Assembly (NCBI RefSeq): GCF_900178525.1 | Contig: NZ_FXDJ01000008.1 | Coordinates: 563,001-627,000, forward strand | Direction: 5' to 3' | From: Massilibacteroides vaginae | Lineage (GTDB): Bacteria; Bacteroidota; Bacteroidia; Bacteroidales; Tannerellaceae | DNA: 64,000 nucleotides | In this document: one piece after another, positions 34,474 to 43,552 of the stretch | Numbering within the stretch: position 1 is the first letter of the stretch | How the letters are laid out: each line of letters starts with the position of its first letter | Notes under the pieces: generated by a model | Database searches by the model: none | The model's input: only the letters and a program-made list of their open reading frames with translations | What the model was told of the DNA's origin: nothing | Made by a program: the position numbers and the translations under genes

Positions 34474-36252
34474 ATGAGAAATATAAATAAATATATACAG
34501 CGCATTGCCGTCGCTTTATGCATCTCGGCAGGCTTAATTAGTTGCGACTTAAATGAAATGCCAAAAGAAACAGCATCTAATGCTGCCATATTTGGATCAA
34601 AAAATGGTCTGGAACTATACTCTACTTCTTTTTATGAAATATTACCTACACCTTATGATGGTGTTTTCATGGTTGATGACAATTCGGACCTTATTGCCCG
34701 AAACGGAGTAGACATACGATTTGTACCCAATGCTTTAAGCCCCTTAAACAGCGGTGGTTGGGATGTAAAAGACAACTGGGACAGATTGAGAAATCTTAAT
34801 TATTTTATTGAAAACTGCGAGAAGAGTTCTGTTGCGGAAAAAAATCATTATTTAGGTTTAGCCCGCTTCTTTCGCGCTTATTTCATGTTTGAAAAAGTGA
34901 AACGTTTCGGAGATGTTCCCTGGATAGATAAAACTATTGAGGTAAGTGATGAGGAGACGTTATACGGAACACGTACAAATCGTTTTGAAGTAATGGATAA
35001 AATTCTGGCAGATCTTAATTATGCTATTGAAAACATCACATTGGAAGTGGATCCTTCTTCTACCAACATTACAAAAAATGCTGCAAGAGCATACAAAACG
35101 CGCGTATGTTTATATGAAGCTTCTTTCAGAAAATATCACACGGGTTACGGAAAGCAAAGTACAGCAAACGAGTGGTATCAGGAAGTTATTAGCACAGCCG
35201 ATCAGATTAAGGGCTTCTCTTTACGTCAAGGAGCAAATGTATATCGCGACATGTTCCTGCAAAAGGTTCCTTATATTGAAGAAACAATTCTTGCCGTTGC
35301 TCTGGATGGCGCGTTACAAACATACAGTTCCAGAAACAGAAAAACTATCAGTCCGACTTATGGCAACAGACCGGCTCTGACTCGTCGGTTTATTAATACT
35401 TATCTGAATTTGGATGGTACTTCCTTTACCGACAAGCCGGCATATAAAACAACTCCTTTTGTAGAGGAAGTTAAAAACCGTGACTTGCGCTTAAAACAGA
35501 CAATTCGTGTGGGAGATTATAAAAGAACAGAAAACGGTGATCCGATTGCCGCTCCAAGTAATCTTGATCAGTCTTATACCGGCTATCAACTTATTAAGGG
35601 TTGTTATGACGAACGTTTCCCTTACGATGACGAGAGTCGTAATGAGAACGCACATATTTTATTCAGATATGCTGAGGTTCTTTTAAATAAAGCTGAAGCA
35701 TTAGCCGAATTAGGTACTATGACGGATACTGACTGGGCTAATACGATTGGTGCACTTCGTGCCCGTGCCGGCATTACAGGATCTACATTAACTCAAAAAC
35801 CAACCGTTGCCGATCCTTATATGGTGGACTTTTATAAAAACAAATTCTCTGATCCGGTATTGCTCGAAGTTCTTCGTGACCGTGCTATCGAAATGATCAC
35901 CGAAGGTTTACGACCGGACGATTTGACACGATGGAGATTGGCAGAATTGTTTGCCGAAGCTCCAATGAATGGAATGTATGTGCCGGCATTAGGAGAGTAT
36001 GATCTAAATGAAGATGGAATTATGGATGTTTGCTTCTATCAGGGTGAAAAGCCTAAAACGGCAACTGCAACTGTATTTGTGGACGTTTCGTCTTCCGGAG
36101 TAGGAAAACGAATACTGTCTAACGGTACATCCGGAGAAATAATATGGAATCCGGGTGAGCGCGAATGGGCAGAAAAGAAGTACCTTTACCCCATACCTGA
36201 AGCACACAGGATCAAAAATCCTAATTTAGGACAGAACCCCGGATGGGAATAA
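34474..36252 (+). CDS. SusD/RagB nutrient-binding lipoprotein
   Basis: 592 aa surface lipoprotein, with lipobox ending at Cys24 (AGLISC). TPR-like helices occupy the first half (RFFRAYFMFEKVKRFGDVPW, residues 130-149), followed by the SusD C-terminal region with FRYAEVLLNKAEALAELG and VLRDRAIEMITEGLRPDDL, all family hallmarks. It starts 13 bp after the SusC gene and forms the lid of that transporter. Ligand is unknown. There is no glycoside hydrolase, lyase or sulfatase in this locus. Confidence 0.95.
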   Translation: MRNINKYIQRIAVALCISAGLISCDLNEMPKETASNAAIFGSKNGLELYSTSFYEILPTPYDGVFMVDDNSDLIARNGVDIRFVPNALSPLNSGGWDVKDNWDRLRNLNYFIENCEKSSVAEKNHYLGLARFFRAYFMFEKVKRFGDVPWIDKTIEVSDEETLYGTRTNRFEVMDKILADLNYAIENITLEVDPSSTNITKNAARAYKTRVCLYEASFRKYHTGYGKQSTANEWYQEVISTADQIKGFSLRQGANVYRDMFLQKVPYIEETILAVALDGALQTYSSRNRKTISPTYGNRPALTRRFINTYLNLDGTSFTDKPAYKTTPFVEEVKNRDLRLKQTIRVGDYKRTENGDPIAAPSNLDQSYTGYQLIKGCYDERFPYDDESRNENAHILFRYAEVLLNKAEALAELGTMTDTDWANTIGALRARAGITGSTLTQKPTVADPYMVDFYKNKFSDPVLLEVLRDRAIEMITEGLRPDDLTRWRLAELFAEAPMNGMYVPALGEYDLNEDGIMDVCFYQGEKPKTATATVFVDVSSSGVGKRILSNGTSGEIIWNPGEREWAEKKYLYPIPEAHRIKNPNLGQNPGWE

Positions 36253-36285
36253 TAATGGATCACACATAATTATAAACTAAGTCTT

Positions 36286-37125
36286 ATGAAAAAAATTTTA
36301 ATTGTACTCCTCTCTGTTTTATGCGTTTCCGCATATAGTCAACAGAAAGCGAATATCAACGTAGGTTCATTCAACCTCCGTATGGATACAGAAAGTGATA
36401 AGGAAAATGCCTGGCCAAACAGGAAAGAAATGGTTAAGTCATTGCTTTTGTATCATGAGTTCGATATCTTCGGAACACAGGAAGGTTTCAAGCATCAGTT
36501 GGATGGTATTTTGGAAACGGGTAAATATGCATATATCGGAGGTGGACGTGATGATGGTAAGGATGCGGGAGAGCATTCGGCTATTATTTACAATAAAGAA
36601 CGCTTCAAGGTGTTGGATAATGGTGATTTCTGGTATTCGGAAACTCCGGATGTGCCCGGCAAAGGATGGGATGCGGAATGTTGTAACCGGATCTGCTCAT
36701 GGGGAAAGTTCAAAGATAATGTAAGTGGAAAGGAATTCTTTTTCTTTAATTCGCATTATGATCATCAGGGTAAAGTGGCACGTAGAGAATCATCCAAACT
36801 CTTACTTAAAAAGATGAAAGAAATAGTTGGTTCCTCTACCTTCTTCTGCACGGGAGACTTTAACGCAACACCGGATGACGAACCGATCCAGATTCTCTAC
36901 GCCGATGGTATGTTTAACGACTCAAGAAAAATAACCAAGCAACCGCCTTATGGACCGGAAGGAACTTTTTCTGCTTATAAATTTGACGCACCAATGAAAA
37001 ACCGGATCGATTATATCTTTGTTTCAGCCGATGTTACTGTAAATAAATACGCCGTATTAACAGACAGCAAATTCGGTCGCTACGCCTCAGATCATTTCCC
37101 GGTACTCATAAACGCAACTTTCTAA
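36286..37125 (+). CDS. Secreted endonuclease/exonuclease/phosphatase-family hydrolase
   Basis: 279 aa with a signal peptide (MKKILIVLLSVLCVSAYSQ). The EEP/DNase I-like fold is shown by VGSFNLRMDTE (Asn), FGTQEGFKHQ (metal Glu), NSHYDHQG (catalytic Asp/His), TGDFNATPDDEP (Asp/Asn) and the terminal SDHFPV His. Members cleave phosphodiester or phosphomonoester bonds in nucleic acids, inositol phosphates or sphingomyelin. Its position as last gene of the SusCD operon, before a terminator, suggests it processes the phosphate-bearing ligand of that system (inference). Confidence 0.88.
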   Translation: MKKILIVLLSVLCVSAYSQQKANINVGSFNLRMDTESDKENAWPNRKEMVKSLLLYHEFDIFGTQEGFKHQLDGILETGKYAYIGGGRDDGKDAGEHSAIIYNKERFKVLDNGDFWYSETPDVPGKGWDAECCNRICSWGKFKDNVSGKEFFFFNSHYDHQGKVARRESSKLLLKKMKEIVGSSTFFCTGDFNATPDDEPIQILYADGMFNDSRKITKQPPYGPEGTFSAYKFDAPMKNRIDYIFVSADVTVNKYAVLTDSKFGRYASDHFPVLINATF

Positions 37126-37152
37126 GTTGCAGGAAGAAAATAATTGAGGAAG

Positions 37153-37188
37153 GCCGTAACGAACAAGTTTTATCGTTACGGCTTTTTT
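37153..37188 (+). terminator. Intrinsic terminator of the SusCD operon
   Basis: GCCGTAACGA pairs perfectly with TCGTTACGGC (10 bp, 10-nt loop), followed by six T residues. Confidence 0.9.
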
Positions 37189-37253
37189 ATATACATACGC
37201 TAAAAACTATCCTGATACATAGTTTAATATAATGATCAAATGGCTTTTTTAGC

Positions 37254-37261
37254 TATTTTTG
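37254..37261 (+). promoter_or_regulatory. Promoter -7 box for the folC operon
   Basis: TATTTTTG matches the consensus, with a leader of about 15 nt. Confidence 0.6.
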
Positions 37262-37280
37262 TGAAAATAAAGATAAGAAC

Positions 37281-38600
37281 ATGACTTACGAAGAAACGCT
37301 GCACTACTTGTATACCAGCATTCCTGTCTTTCAGCATATTGGCGGAGACGCTTATAAACCGGGGTTAGATAGAAGTTTAGCGTTAGATAAACAGTTGGGA
37401 TTTCCTCAGCAAGCTTATAAGAAAATTCACGTTGCCGGAACGAATGGAAAGGGTTCTACAAGTCATTTGCTGGCAGCTATATTACAAGCAAGCGGATATA
37501 AAACCGGACTCTACACATCGCCTCATTTAGTGGATTTCAGGGAACGTATCCGGGTTAATGGAAAAATGATCAGCGAGGAATACGTTATTGATTTTGTTGA
37601 ACATCACCGCCCTTTTTTCGAATCTCTTCAGCCTTCTTTCTTTGAACTTACCTCCTCACTTGCCTTTGATTATTTCCGCTCAGAAAAAGTTGATTTTGCT
37701 ATTATAGAAGTTGGCCTGGGAGGGCGTTTAGATAGCACCAACATTATTACTCCTGAATTAAGTATCATCACCAATATAAGTCTTGATCATACGCAGTATC
37801 TGGGAAAAACACCGGAGGCTATTGCTTTTGAAAAAGCGGGGATCATCAAATCCGGTGTTCCTGTTGTAATTGGTGAATGCGGAAATGAAGGCGTTAAGCA
37901 TGTCTTTGTTGAAAAAGCAAAAGAATTGAATGCTCCTATACTTTTCGCGGAAAAGGAAGATGTACTTCAGAGAACGTCGTTAACTGATAACGGACAATGG
38001 ATCTATCTTTCAACGGATTTCGGCCAGATTACCGGAGAGTTAGGAGGTGCTGTTCAGATACATAACACCCGGACTGTATTAACGGCTGTAAGACTGTTGA
38101 GGGATTTAGGCGTGGTAATATCGCCGGACGCTGTCAAAGAAGCATTTGCTCATGTAGTGGAACTAACCGGATTAATGGGTCGGTGGCAAACTATGCAAGA
38201 GTCTCCACTTGTGATCTGTGACACCGGGCATAACATCGGTGGGTGGGAATACCTTTCCGTTCAGTTAAAAGAGAAACAAAAAAATCACCCTTCACTTCGC
38301 ATGGTGGTGGGGATGGTAGATGATAAAGATATAAATGGGGTTTTAAGCCTCATGCCAAAGGATGCGATTTATTATTTTACGCAAGCTTCCATAAAAAGAG
38401 CCATGCCCGTAGATAGTTTTGCCGAGATGGCCCACAAACATGGGCTGGAAGGTTCCAACTATCCTACGGTGGAAGAAGCAGTACAGGCTGCTCTTACCGA
38501 TGCCGATCCGGCCGATCTGGTTTTTATCGGAGGAAGCAGCTTTATTGTCGCGGATGCGATTCCTTTATTCAGCAATTCAAATAACTTAATAAATAATTAA
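37281..38600 (+). CDS. folC: Folylpolyglutamate / dihydrofolate synthase
   Basis: Adds glutamate to folates, and in bacteria usually also makes dihydrofolate. 439 aa. P-loop GTNGKGSTSHLLAA near residue 56, the Mur-ligase-type motif IEVGLGGRLDSTNII near 146, and SLDHTQYLGKTPEAIAFEK with the metal-binding His near 175. The C-terminal domain has CDTGHNIGGWEYL. First gene of a four-gene operon with 3-, 4- and 18-bp gaps and a terminator at the end. Confidence 0.95.
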   Translation: MTYEETLHYLYTSIPVFQHIGGDAYKPGLDRSLALDKQLGFPQQAYKKIHVAGTNGKGSTSHLLAAILQASGYKTGLYTSPHLVDFRERIRVNGKMISEEYVIDFVEHHRPFFESLQPSFFELTSSLAFDYFRSEKVDFAIIEVGLGGRLDSTNIITPELSIITNISLDHTQYLGKTPEAIAFEKAGIIKSGVPVVIGECGNEGVKHVFVEKAKELNAPILFAEKEDVLQRTSLTDNGQWIYLSTDFGQITGELGGAVQIHNTRTVLTAVRLLRDLGVVISPDAVKEAFAHVVELTGLMGRWQTMQESPLVICDTGHNIGGWEYLSVQLKEKQKNHPSLRMVVGMVDDKDINGVLSLMPKDAIYYFTQASIKRAMPVDSFAEMAHKHGLEGSNYPTVEEAVQAALTDADPADLVFIGGSSFIVADAIPLFSNSNNLINN

Positions 38601-38603
38601 TCT

Positions 38604-39953
38604 ATGACTGAGATCATACAAAAAAAGTTGAATGATTCGCCCGTAGCACGTTGGAGTGTACTGGCAATCGTATCGTTAACAATGTTGTGTGCATACTTCC
38701 TGACGGATGTAATGGCACCCATGAAAACTATGCTGGAACAAGAATTCGGTTGGAGCAGTTCGGACTATGGTTTTTTCACCAGCGCTTATGGTTGGTTCAA
38801 TGTGTTCTTATTTATGCTGATCATCAGTGGTGTGATTTTAGATAAGATGGGGCCACGATTTGCCGGTATTTTAGGATGTGTCTTTATGCTTGCCGGCTGT
38901 TTTATAAAGTATTATGCTGTTTCTTCGTTTTTCACGCTTGAAGGTGAGTTGTTCGGAATCAGCTTACGTGTTTTTGCCGCCGCTATCGGATTCGCTATTT
39001 TCGGCGTGGGGGTTGAAACAGCGGGAATTACTGTTTCTAAAATTATCGCCCGTTGGTTCAAAGGACACGAAATTGCGATGGCTATGGGATTAGAAATGGC
39101 TATGGCACGTATTGGAACGGCATTGGCTATGTCTGTTACCGTTCCATTCGCTAAGCACTTTGGAAGTATCTCCGCACCGATATTATTGGCGTTAGTACTT
39201 CTTTGCATAGGGCTTTTGTCATTTCTCTTGTTCTGCATCATGGACCGTAAATTAGATGCTTCTCTTGGGGAAACCGAAGTGAATGAAGAAGACTCCTTTA
39301 AATTCGCGGATATTATTTTTATTATTAAGAATAAAGGTTTCTGGTTAATCGCGATCTTATGTGTTCTGTTTTATTCGGCCGTATTTCCATTCTTGAAATA
39401 TGCCACGCAGTTGATGGAGATCAAATACCAGGTTGATATTGAACTCGCGGGGATAATCCCGGCATTATTGCCGTTTGGTACGATTCTGTTGACTCCGCTG
39501 TTCGGAGGGATCTATGATAAAAAAGGAAAAGGAGCTACGATTATGATGATCGGTGCTTTCCTGCTGATTATTGTACACCTCCTTTTCTCTTTGCCTATTT
39601 TAAATGTTTGGTGGTTTGCTACGATTATCATGATTGTGTTAGGTATCGCGTTTTCTTTGGTGCCGAGTGCGATGTGGCCTTCTGTGCCGAAAATCATTCC
39701 GGAAAGACAATTGGGAACAGCCTACGCGCTTATTTTCTGGGTACAAAACATCGGACTCATGTTGGTGCCTTTACTGATTGGTTGGGTATTGGAAAAGTAT
39801 TGCAAGACTAACGATCCTTCAGCACCTTACGATTATACACTACCAATGGTAATCTTTACCTGCTTTGGTGTGTTGGCTGTATTTGTAGCTTACCTGTTGA
39901 GACTTGAAGACAAGAAAAAAGGTTACGGCCTTGAAAAACCGAATATAAAGTAA
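38604..39953 (+). CDS. Major facilitator superfamily transporter
   Basis: 449 aa with about twelve hydrophobic segments. Family features are the GWSSSDYGFFTSAYGWFNVF segment after helix 1, the loop 2-3 motif ILDKMGPRFAGILGC and a central cytoplasmic loop near residues 212-232 (MDRKLDASLGETEVNEEDS). The pattern is that of organic-anion or hexuronate-type MFS carriers, but the substrate cannot be read from sequence. It is embedded between folC and ispE with 3- and 4-bp gaps, so it is co-transcribed. Confidence 0.85.
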   Translation: MTEIIQKKLNDSPVARWSVLAIVSLTMLCAYFLTDVMAPMKTMLEQEFGWSSSDYGFFTSAYGWFNVFLFMLIISGVILDKMGPRFAGILGCVFMLAGCFIKYYAVSSFFTLEGELFGISLRVFAAAIGFAIFGVGVETAGITVSKIIARWFKGHEIAMAMGLEMAMARIGTALAMSVTVPFAKHFGSISAPILLALVLLCIGLLSFLLFCIMDRKLDASLGETEVNEEDSFKFADIIFIIKNKGFWLIAILCVLFYSAVFPFLKYATQLMEIKYQVDIELAGIIPALLPFGTILLTPLFGGIYDKKGKGATIMMIGAFLLIIVHLLFSLPILNVWWFATIIMIVLGIAFSLVPSAMWPSVPKIIPERQLGTAYALIFWVQNIGLMLVPLLIGWVLEKYCKTNDPSAPYDYTLPMVIFTCFGVLAVFVAYLLRLEDKKKGYGLEKPNIK

Positions 39954-39957
39954 TAAG

Positions 39958-40767
39958 ATGATTTGTTTTCCGAATGCAAAGATCAACCTGGGGTTGAACG
40001 TTACAGAGAAACGTCGGGACGGGTATCATAATATAGAAACCATTTTCTACCCGATACCTGTCAAGGATGCCTTGGAGATTGTTCCTGCCCGGGAGTTTTC
40101 TTTTTCTCAGACGGGAATCGCAATTGATGGTCCGGCCGAGAAGAACTTAGTAATGAAAGCTGTCAACCTGATGAAAGAACATTTCGATATTCCGCCATTA
40201 GATATTCACTTACTGAAAGCGATTCCTTTTGGCGCGGGATTAGGAGGAGGTTCGGCTGACGCGGCTTTTATGCTAAAGCTTCTGAACGATTTCTGTTCAT
40301 TGGGTCAAAATGAAAAAGAGCTTGAAGCATTGGCAGCGTCTATCGGTGCGGATTGTCCTTTTTTCATTCGTAACAAACCGGTCTTTGCATCCGGAACCGG
40401 AAATATATTCACTCCCGTGAATGTATCTCTTACAGGTTATATGTTGTGTCTTGTCAAACCGGATATAGCCGTTTCTACACCGGAAGCCTATTCATTGGTT
40501 AAGCCGGCTTTTCCGGAAACAGGTGTAAAAGAAATTATAAGTCGCCCTGTATCTGAATGGCGGGAATTATTGGTTAACGACTTTGAGGAAAGTGTTTTCG
40601 CTCGTCATCCACGGATAGAGCAGATAAAAACAACGATGTATAAAACCGGTGCGGCTTATGCGGCAATGTCCGGCTCCGGTTCTTCTGTGTTCGGTTTGTT
40701 TGAAAAACCGGTTTCATTAAAAGAAAACTTTCCCGATTGCTATGTATGGGAAGGTAATTTACCTTAA
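39958..40767 (+). CDS. ispE: 4-diphosphocytidyl-2-C-methyl-D-erythritol kinase
   Basis: Fourth step of the MEP isoprenoid pathway. 269 aa GHMP kinase. N-terminal FPNAKINLGLNVTEKRRDGY (residues 3-22) with the catalytic-site Lys, ATP loop PFGAGLGGGSADAAFML (near 90) and the Asp-containing IGADCPFFI (near 132). C-terminal GHMP motif AMSGSGSSVFGLF. Third gene of the folC operon. Confidence 0.95.
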   Translation: MICFPNAKINLGLNVTEKRRDGYHNIETIFYPIPVKDALEIVPAREFSFSQTGIAIDGPAEKNLVMKAVNLMKEHFDIPPLDIHLLKAIPFGAGLGGGSADAAFMLKLLNDFCSLGQNEKELEALAASIGADCPFFIRNKPVFASGTGNIFTPVNVSLTGYMLCLVKPDIAVSTPEAYSLVKPAFPETGVKEIISRPVSEWRELLVNDFEESVFARHPRIEQIKTTMYKTGAAYAAMSGSGSSVFGLFEKPVSLKENFPDCYVWEGNLP

Positions 40768-40785
40768 TTAATAACGTTAAAACGA

Positions 40786-43287
40786 ATGAAGAATAAAACG
40801 AAATATGTAATAGCACTATTGTGCGCGGCATTCACCATGCAAGCGGCAGAGGATGTTAAAATACAGCAATACAAACATGCCGGTCCGTTTACGGTTAATA
40901 AACCGGTATTGGCAGACAGCCTGAATGTAAATGGTAAACCTTTTGAAATAAAGAACCTGCTGAAAGCCACTTTGCCTTCAGACCTTGCCTTGAAACAATA
41001 TCAGGTATTAGAAGCAGATACGGCAGGCAAAGTAAGCTTTACCTCACCGGAGAAAGGATACGCACTACACCTCTTCTCGTTCTATCTGAACAGCGACCGT
41101 TACGTAAAAGGCAATCTGGAAGTATCGGGAGCTGGCGAAATGGAAGTGTTTGTCGATAATAAATCGGTAGGAAAATCAGCCGAACTGAAATTGGAGCCAC
41201 GTCGTTATGAGGTGGTTATTAAATACCTGACCGCCGAATCGGATACTTGCGCGCCTTACATACAGTCTGTTTTCAAAACAAAAGACACTGCAGAAGTAGT
41301 TGCTTCTCTAAATTCGGAACAACGTTATACACTGAAAGCAATGATTGAGGGTAAAAACCTCAGCGGTGTAAGTGTTTCGCCCGACGGGAAACTGGCATTG
41401 GTGAAATACACCACACAGTTAGAGGGTGGCAAGAGCGAGCGATTCGCACAACTAATCGAAACAGCTTCCGGAAAAGTTAAGCTACAGAGCGACGGCTTCC
41501 TCAACAATGCCCGCTGGATGCCGAAGAGCAATGCCTTATACTACACGCGAACCGGTTATAACGGTACTGAATTAGTAAAATTGGACGTAGCAACGATGCA
41601 GGAGGTTGTTCTTGTAAACGCATTGCCGGAGAAGAACCCATATTTCGCACCCGATGAACAAACACTTTTCTTTATGGTAAAGGAAGAAGGACCGAAAGAA
41701 GGGAAAGAACTTATACGTGTTCAGGAGCCAAGCGACCGCTTACCCGGATTTCGTGATCGTTCATTTATCTGGCGCTACGATTTGCAGTCCGGATTATACG
41801 AACAGCTTACCTACGGACATAACTCAACCTATATCAACGACATTAGCTTAGACAGTCGCTATATACTGTTCAGCACCAGCGAGCGTGTTCTAACCGCTGT
41901 GCCACATTCACGCAACTCGCTTTATAAGCTGGATTTACAAACACTGAAAACAGATACACTTTGGGAAAAAGCTCCTTTCATTAATCAGGCTTCTTTCTCT
42001 CCCGATGGGAAACAATTGCTTGTATCCGGAGCAGGAGCGGCGTTTGATAATATCGGACTGAATATTCGTGAAGGACAAATCTGCAACACCTATGACGGAC
42101 GCCTTTATACCTACGATATCGCAACTAAAAAAGCGACCGCGTTGATGAAAGATTTCAACCCGAACTCAATCCGTGCCGTATGGAGTCAATTCGACAAACA
42201 AATTTATATCCTGACGGAAGACAAGGATTATCAAAACATCTACGTCTGCAATCCGACAAACGGTAACCTAAAAAAAATAGAAACAGGAGAAGATGTAATT
42301 CTCAACTTTTCGTTGGCCGAAACGGCTCCGGTAATGTACTATTACGGACAAAGCGTTTCAAACGCTAACCGCCTATACTCATACAATACAAAGACAAATA
42401 AGCGTCAATTGGTGAATGATCTCTCGGCCGAAAGACTGAAAGATATCAAATTGGGCGAATCTCACGATTGGAATTTCACCTCTGCCGATGGAACCACAAT
42501 CGAAGGACGCTACTACCTGCCGCCCAATTTCGATCCGGCAAAGAAATACCCCATGATTGTTTATTACTACGGAGGCACCTCTCCTACCAACCGTATGCTT
42601 GAAATGCGCTATTCAATGCACATGTATGCCGCTCTGGGTTATGTGGTTTACACGTTGAATCCAAGCGGAACAACCGGATTTGGACAGGAATTCGCCGCGC
42701 GCCATGTAAACGCCTGGGGTAAGGTTACTGCCGACGAAATCATTCGCGGAACCGAGCTTTTCTGCAAAGAACACACCTTTGTTAACAGCAAAAAGATCGG
42801 TTGTATCGGGGCAAGCTATGGCGGATTTATGACGCAATACCTGCAAACCCGTACCGACTTGTTTGCGGCAGCAGTAAGTCACGCCGGCATCAGTGCCCTA
42901 AGCAGTTATTGGGGAGAAGGATATTGGGGATGGGGTTATTGCTCCGTTGCCAATACGAACAGTTATCCCTGGAATAACCCTGAACTATTCGTAGAACAAA
43001 GTCCGCTGTACAATGCGGATAAAATTAAAACACCCTTACTGTTATTGCACGGAAACGCGGACGTAAACGTTCCTGTAGGAGAAAGCATCCAGATGTTTAC
43101 GGCCCTTAAACTATTAGGTAAGACAGTAGAGTTCGTACAAGTAGAAGGAGAAGATCACGGTATTGTAGGCTACAGCAAGCGTATCGGCTGGCAAAACAGC
43201 ATCTTCGCCTGGTTTGCGAAATGGTTGCGAGACGAACCTCAATGGTGGGACAACATGTTTCCCGCTGCTCCGGGAGAAGCCAGATAA
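40786..43287 (+). CDS. S9 family prolyl oligopeptidase / DPP4-like peptidase
   Basis: 833 aa with a short signal sequence (VIALLCAAFTMQAAE). The N-terminal 500 residues form a beta-propeller with LSGVSVSPDGKLALVKY- and QASFSPDGKQLLVSG-type blades (propeller units near 185 and 400). The C-terminal alpha/beta hydrolase has the triad Ser677 (GASYGGF), Asp759 (HGNADVNVP) and His791 (GEDHGI). Probably periplasmic and involved in peptide digestion. Last gene of the folC operon. Confidence 0.93.
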   Translation: MKNKTKYVIALLCAAFTMQAAEDVKIQQYKHAGPFTVNKPVLADSLNVNGKPFEIKNLLKATLPSDLALKQYQVLEADTAGKVSFTSPEKGYALHLFSFYLNSDRYVKGNLEVSGAGEMEVFVDNKSVGKSAELKLEPRRYEVVIKYLTAESDTCAPYIQSVFKTKDTAEVVASLNSEQRYTLKAMIEGKNLSGVSVSPDGKLALVKYTTQLEGGKSERFAQLIETASGKVKLQSDGFLNNARWMPKSNALYYTRTGYNGTELVKLDVATMQEVVLVNALPEKNPYFAPDEQTLFFMVKEEGPKEGKELIRVQEPSDRLPGFRDRSFIWRYDLQSGLYEQLTYGHNSTYINDISLDSRYILFSTSERVLTAVPHSRNSLYKLDLQTLKTDTLWEKAPFINQASFSPDGKQLLVSGAGAAFDNIGLNIREGQICNTYDGRLYTYDIATKKATALMKDFNPNSIRAVWSQFDKQIYILTEDKDYQNIYVCNPTNGNLKKIETGEDVILNFSLAETAPVMYYYGQSVSNANRLYSYNTKTNKRQLVNDLSAERLKDIKLGESHDWNFTSADGTTIEGRYYLPPNFDPAKKYPMIVYYYGGTSPTNRMLEMRYSMHMYAALGYVVYTLNPSGTTGFGQEFAARHVNAWGKVTADEIIRGTELFCKEHTFVNSKKIGCIGASYGGFMTQYLQTRTDLFAAAVSHAGISALSSYWGEGYWGWGYCSVANTNSYPWNNPELFVEQSPLYNADKIKTPLLLLHGNADVNVPVGESIQMFTALKLLGKTVEFVQVEGEDHGIVGYSKRIGWQNSIFAWFAKWLRDEPQWWDNMFPAAPGEAR

Positions 43288-43305
43288 AAACCCTCAAAAA
43301 AAAAT

Positions 43306-43350
43306 AAAAACGGTCTGTCTCTACCACAATAGAAACAGACCGTTTTTTTG
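43306..43350 (+). terminator. Intrinsic terminator of the folC-MFS-ispE-S9 operon
   Basis: ACGGTCTGT pairs with ACAGACCGT, flanked by A and T tracts that extend the stem, and is followed by a run of seven T residues. Confidence 0.9.
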
Positions 43351-43364
43351 CTCAAAACTATACC

Positions 43365-43470
43365 ACATATTTAGAGGCTAAAACACATAGTAATGTCTTT
43401 AAAAACATAAAGGATATTTTTTCAAACATAAAGGATATTTTTTCAAAAATAACCTTTATGTTTTTTCACG
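43365..43470 (+). repeat. Phased 20/21-bp repeat array in a convergent intergenic region
   Basis: Units starting ACATA begin at 43365, 43385, 43405 and 43426, followed by AAATAACC at 43447. Two consecutive units (43405 and 43426) are identical over 21 bp and read ACATAAAGGATATTTTTTCA plus A. An inverted copy, CCTTTATGTTTTTTC, follows at 43453. The array lies between the 3' ends of two genes, so it does not precede a coding sequence here. It shares the ACATAaAGGATAT core with the other arrays. Confidence 0.8.
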
Positions 43471-43552
43471 CAAAATAAGCATTGATTTTCAACACTTTAC
43501 AAACACGCATTATCGGCCGTATTTTCACCTGTTTTTCACATAAAAACTGCAC

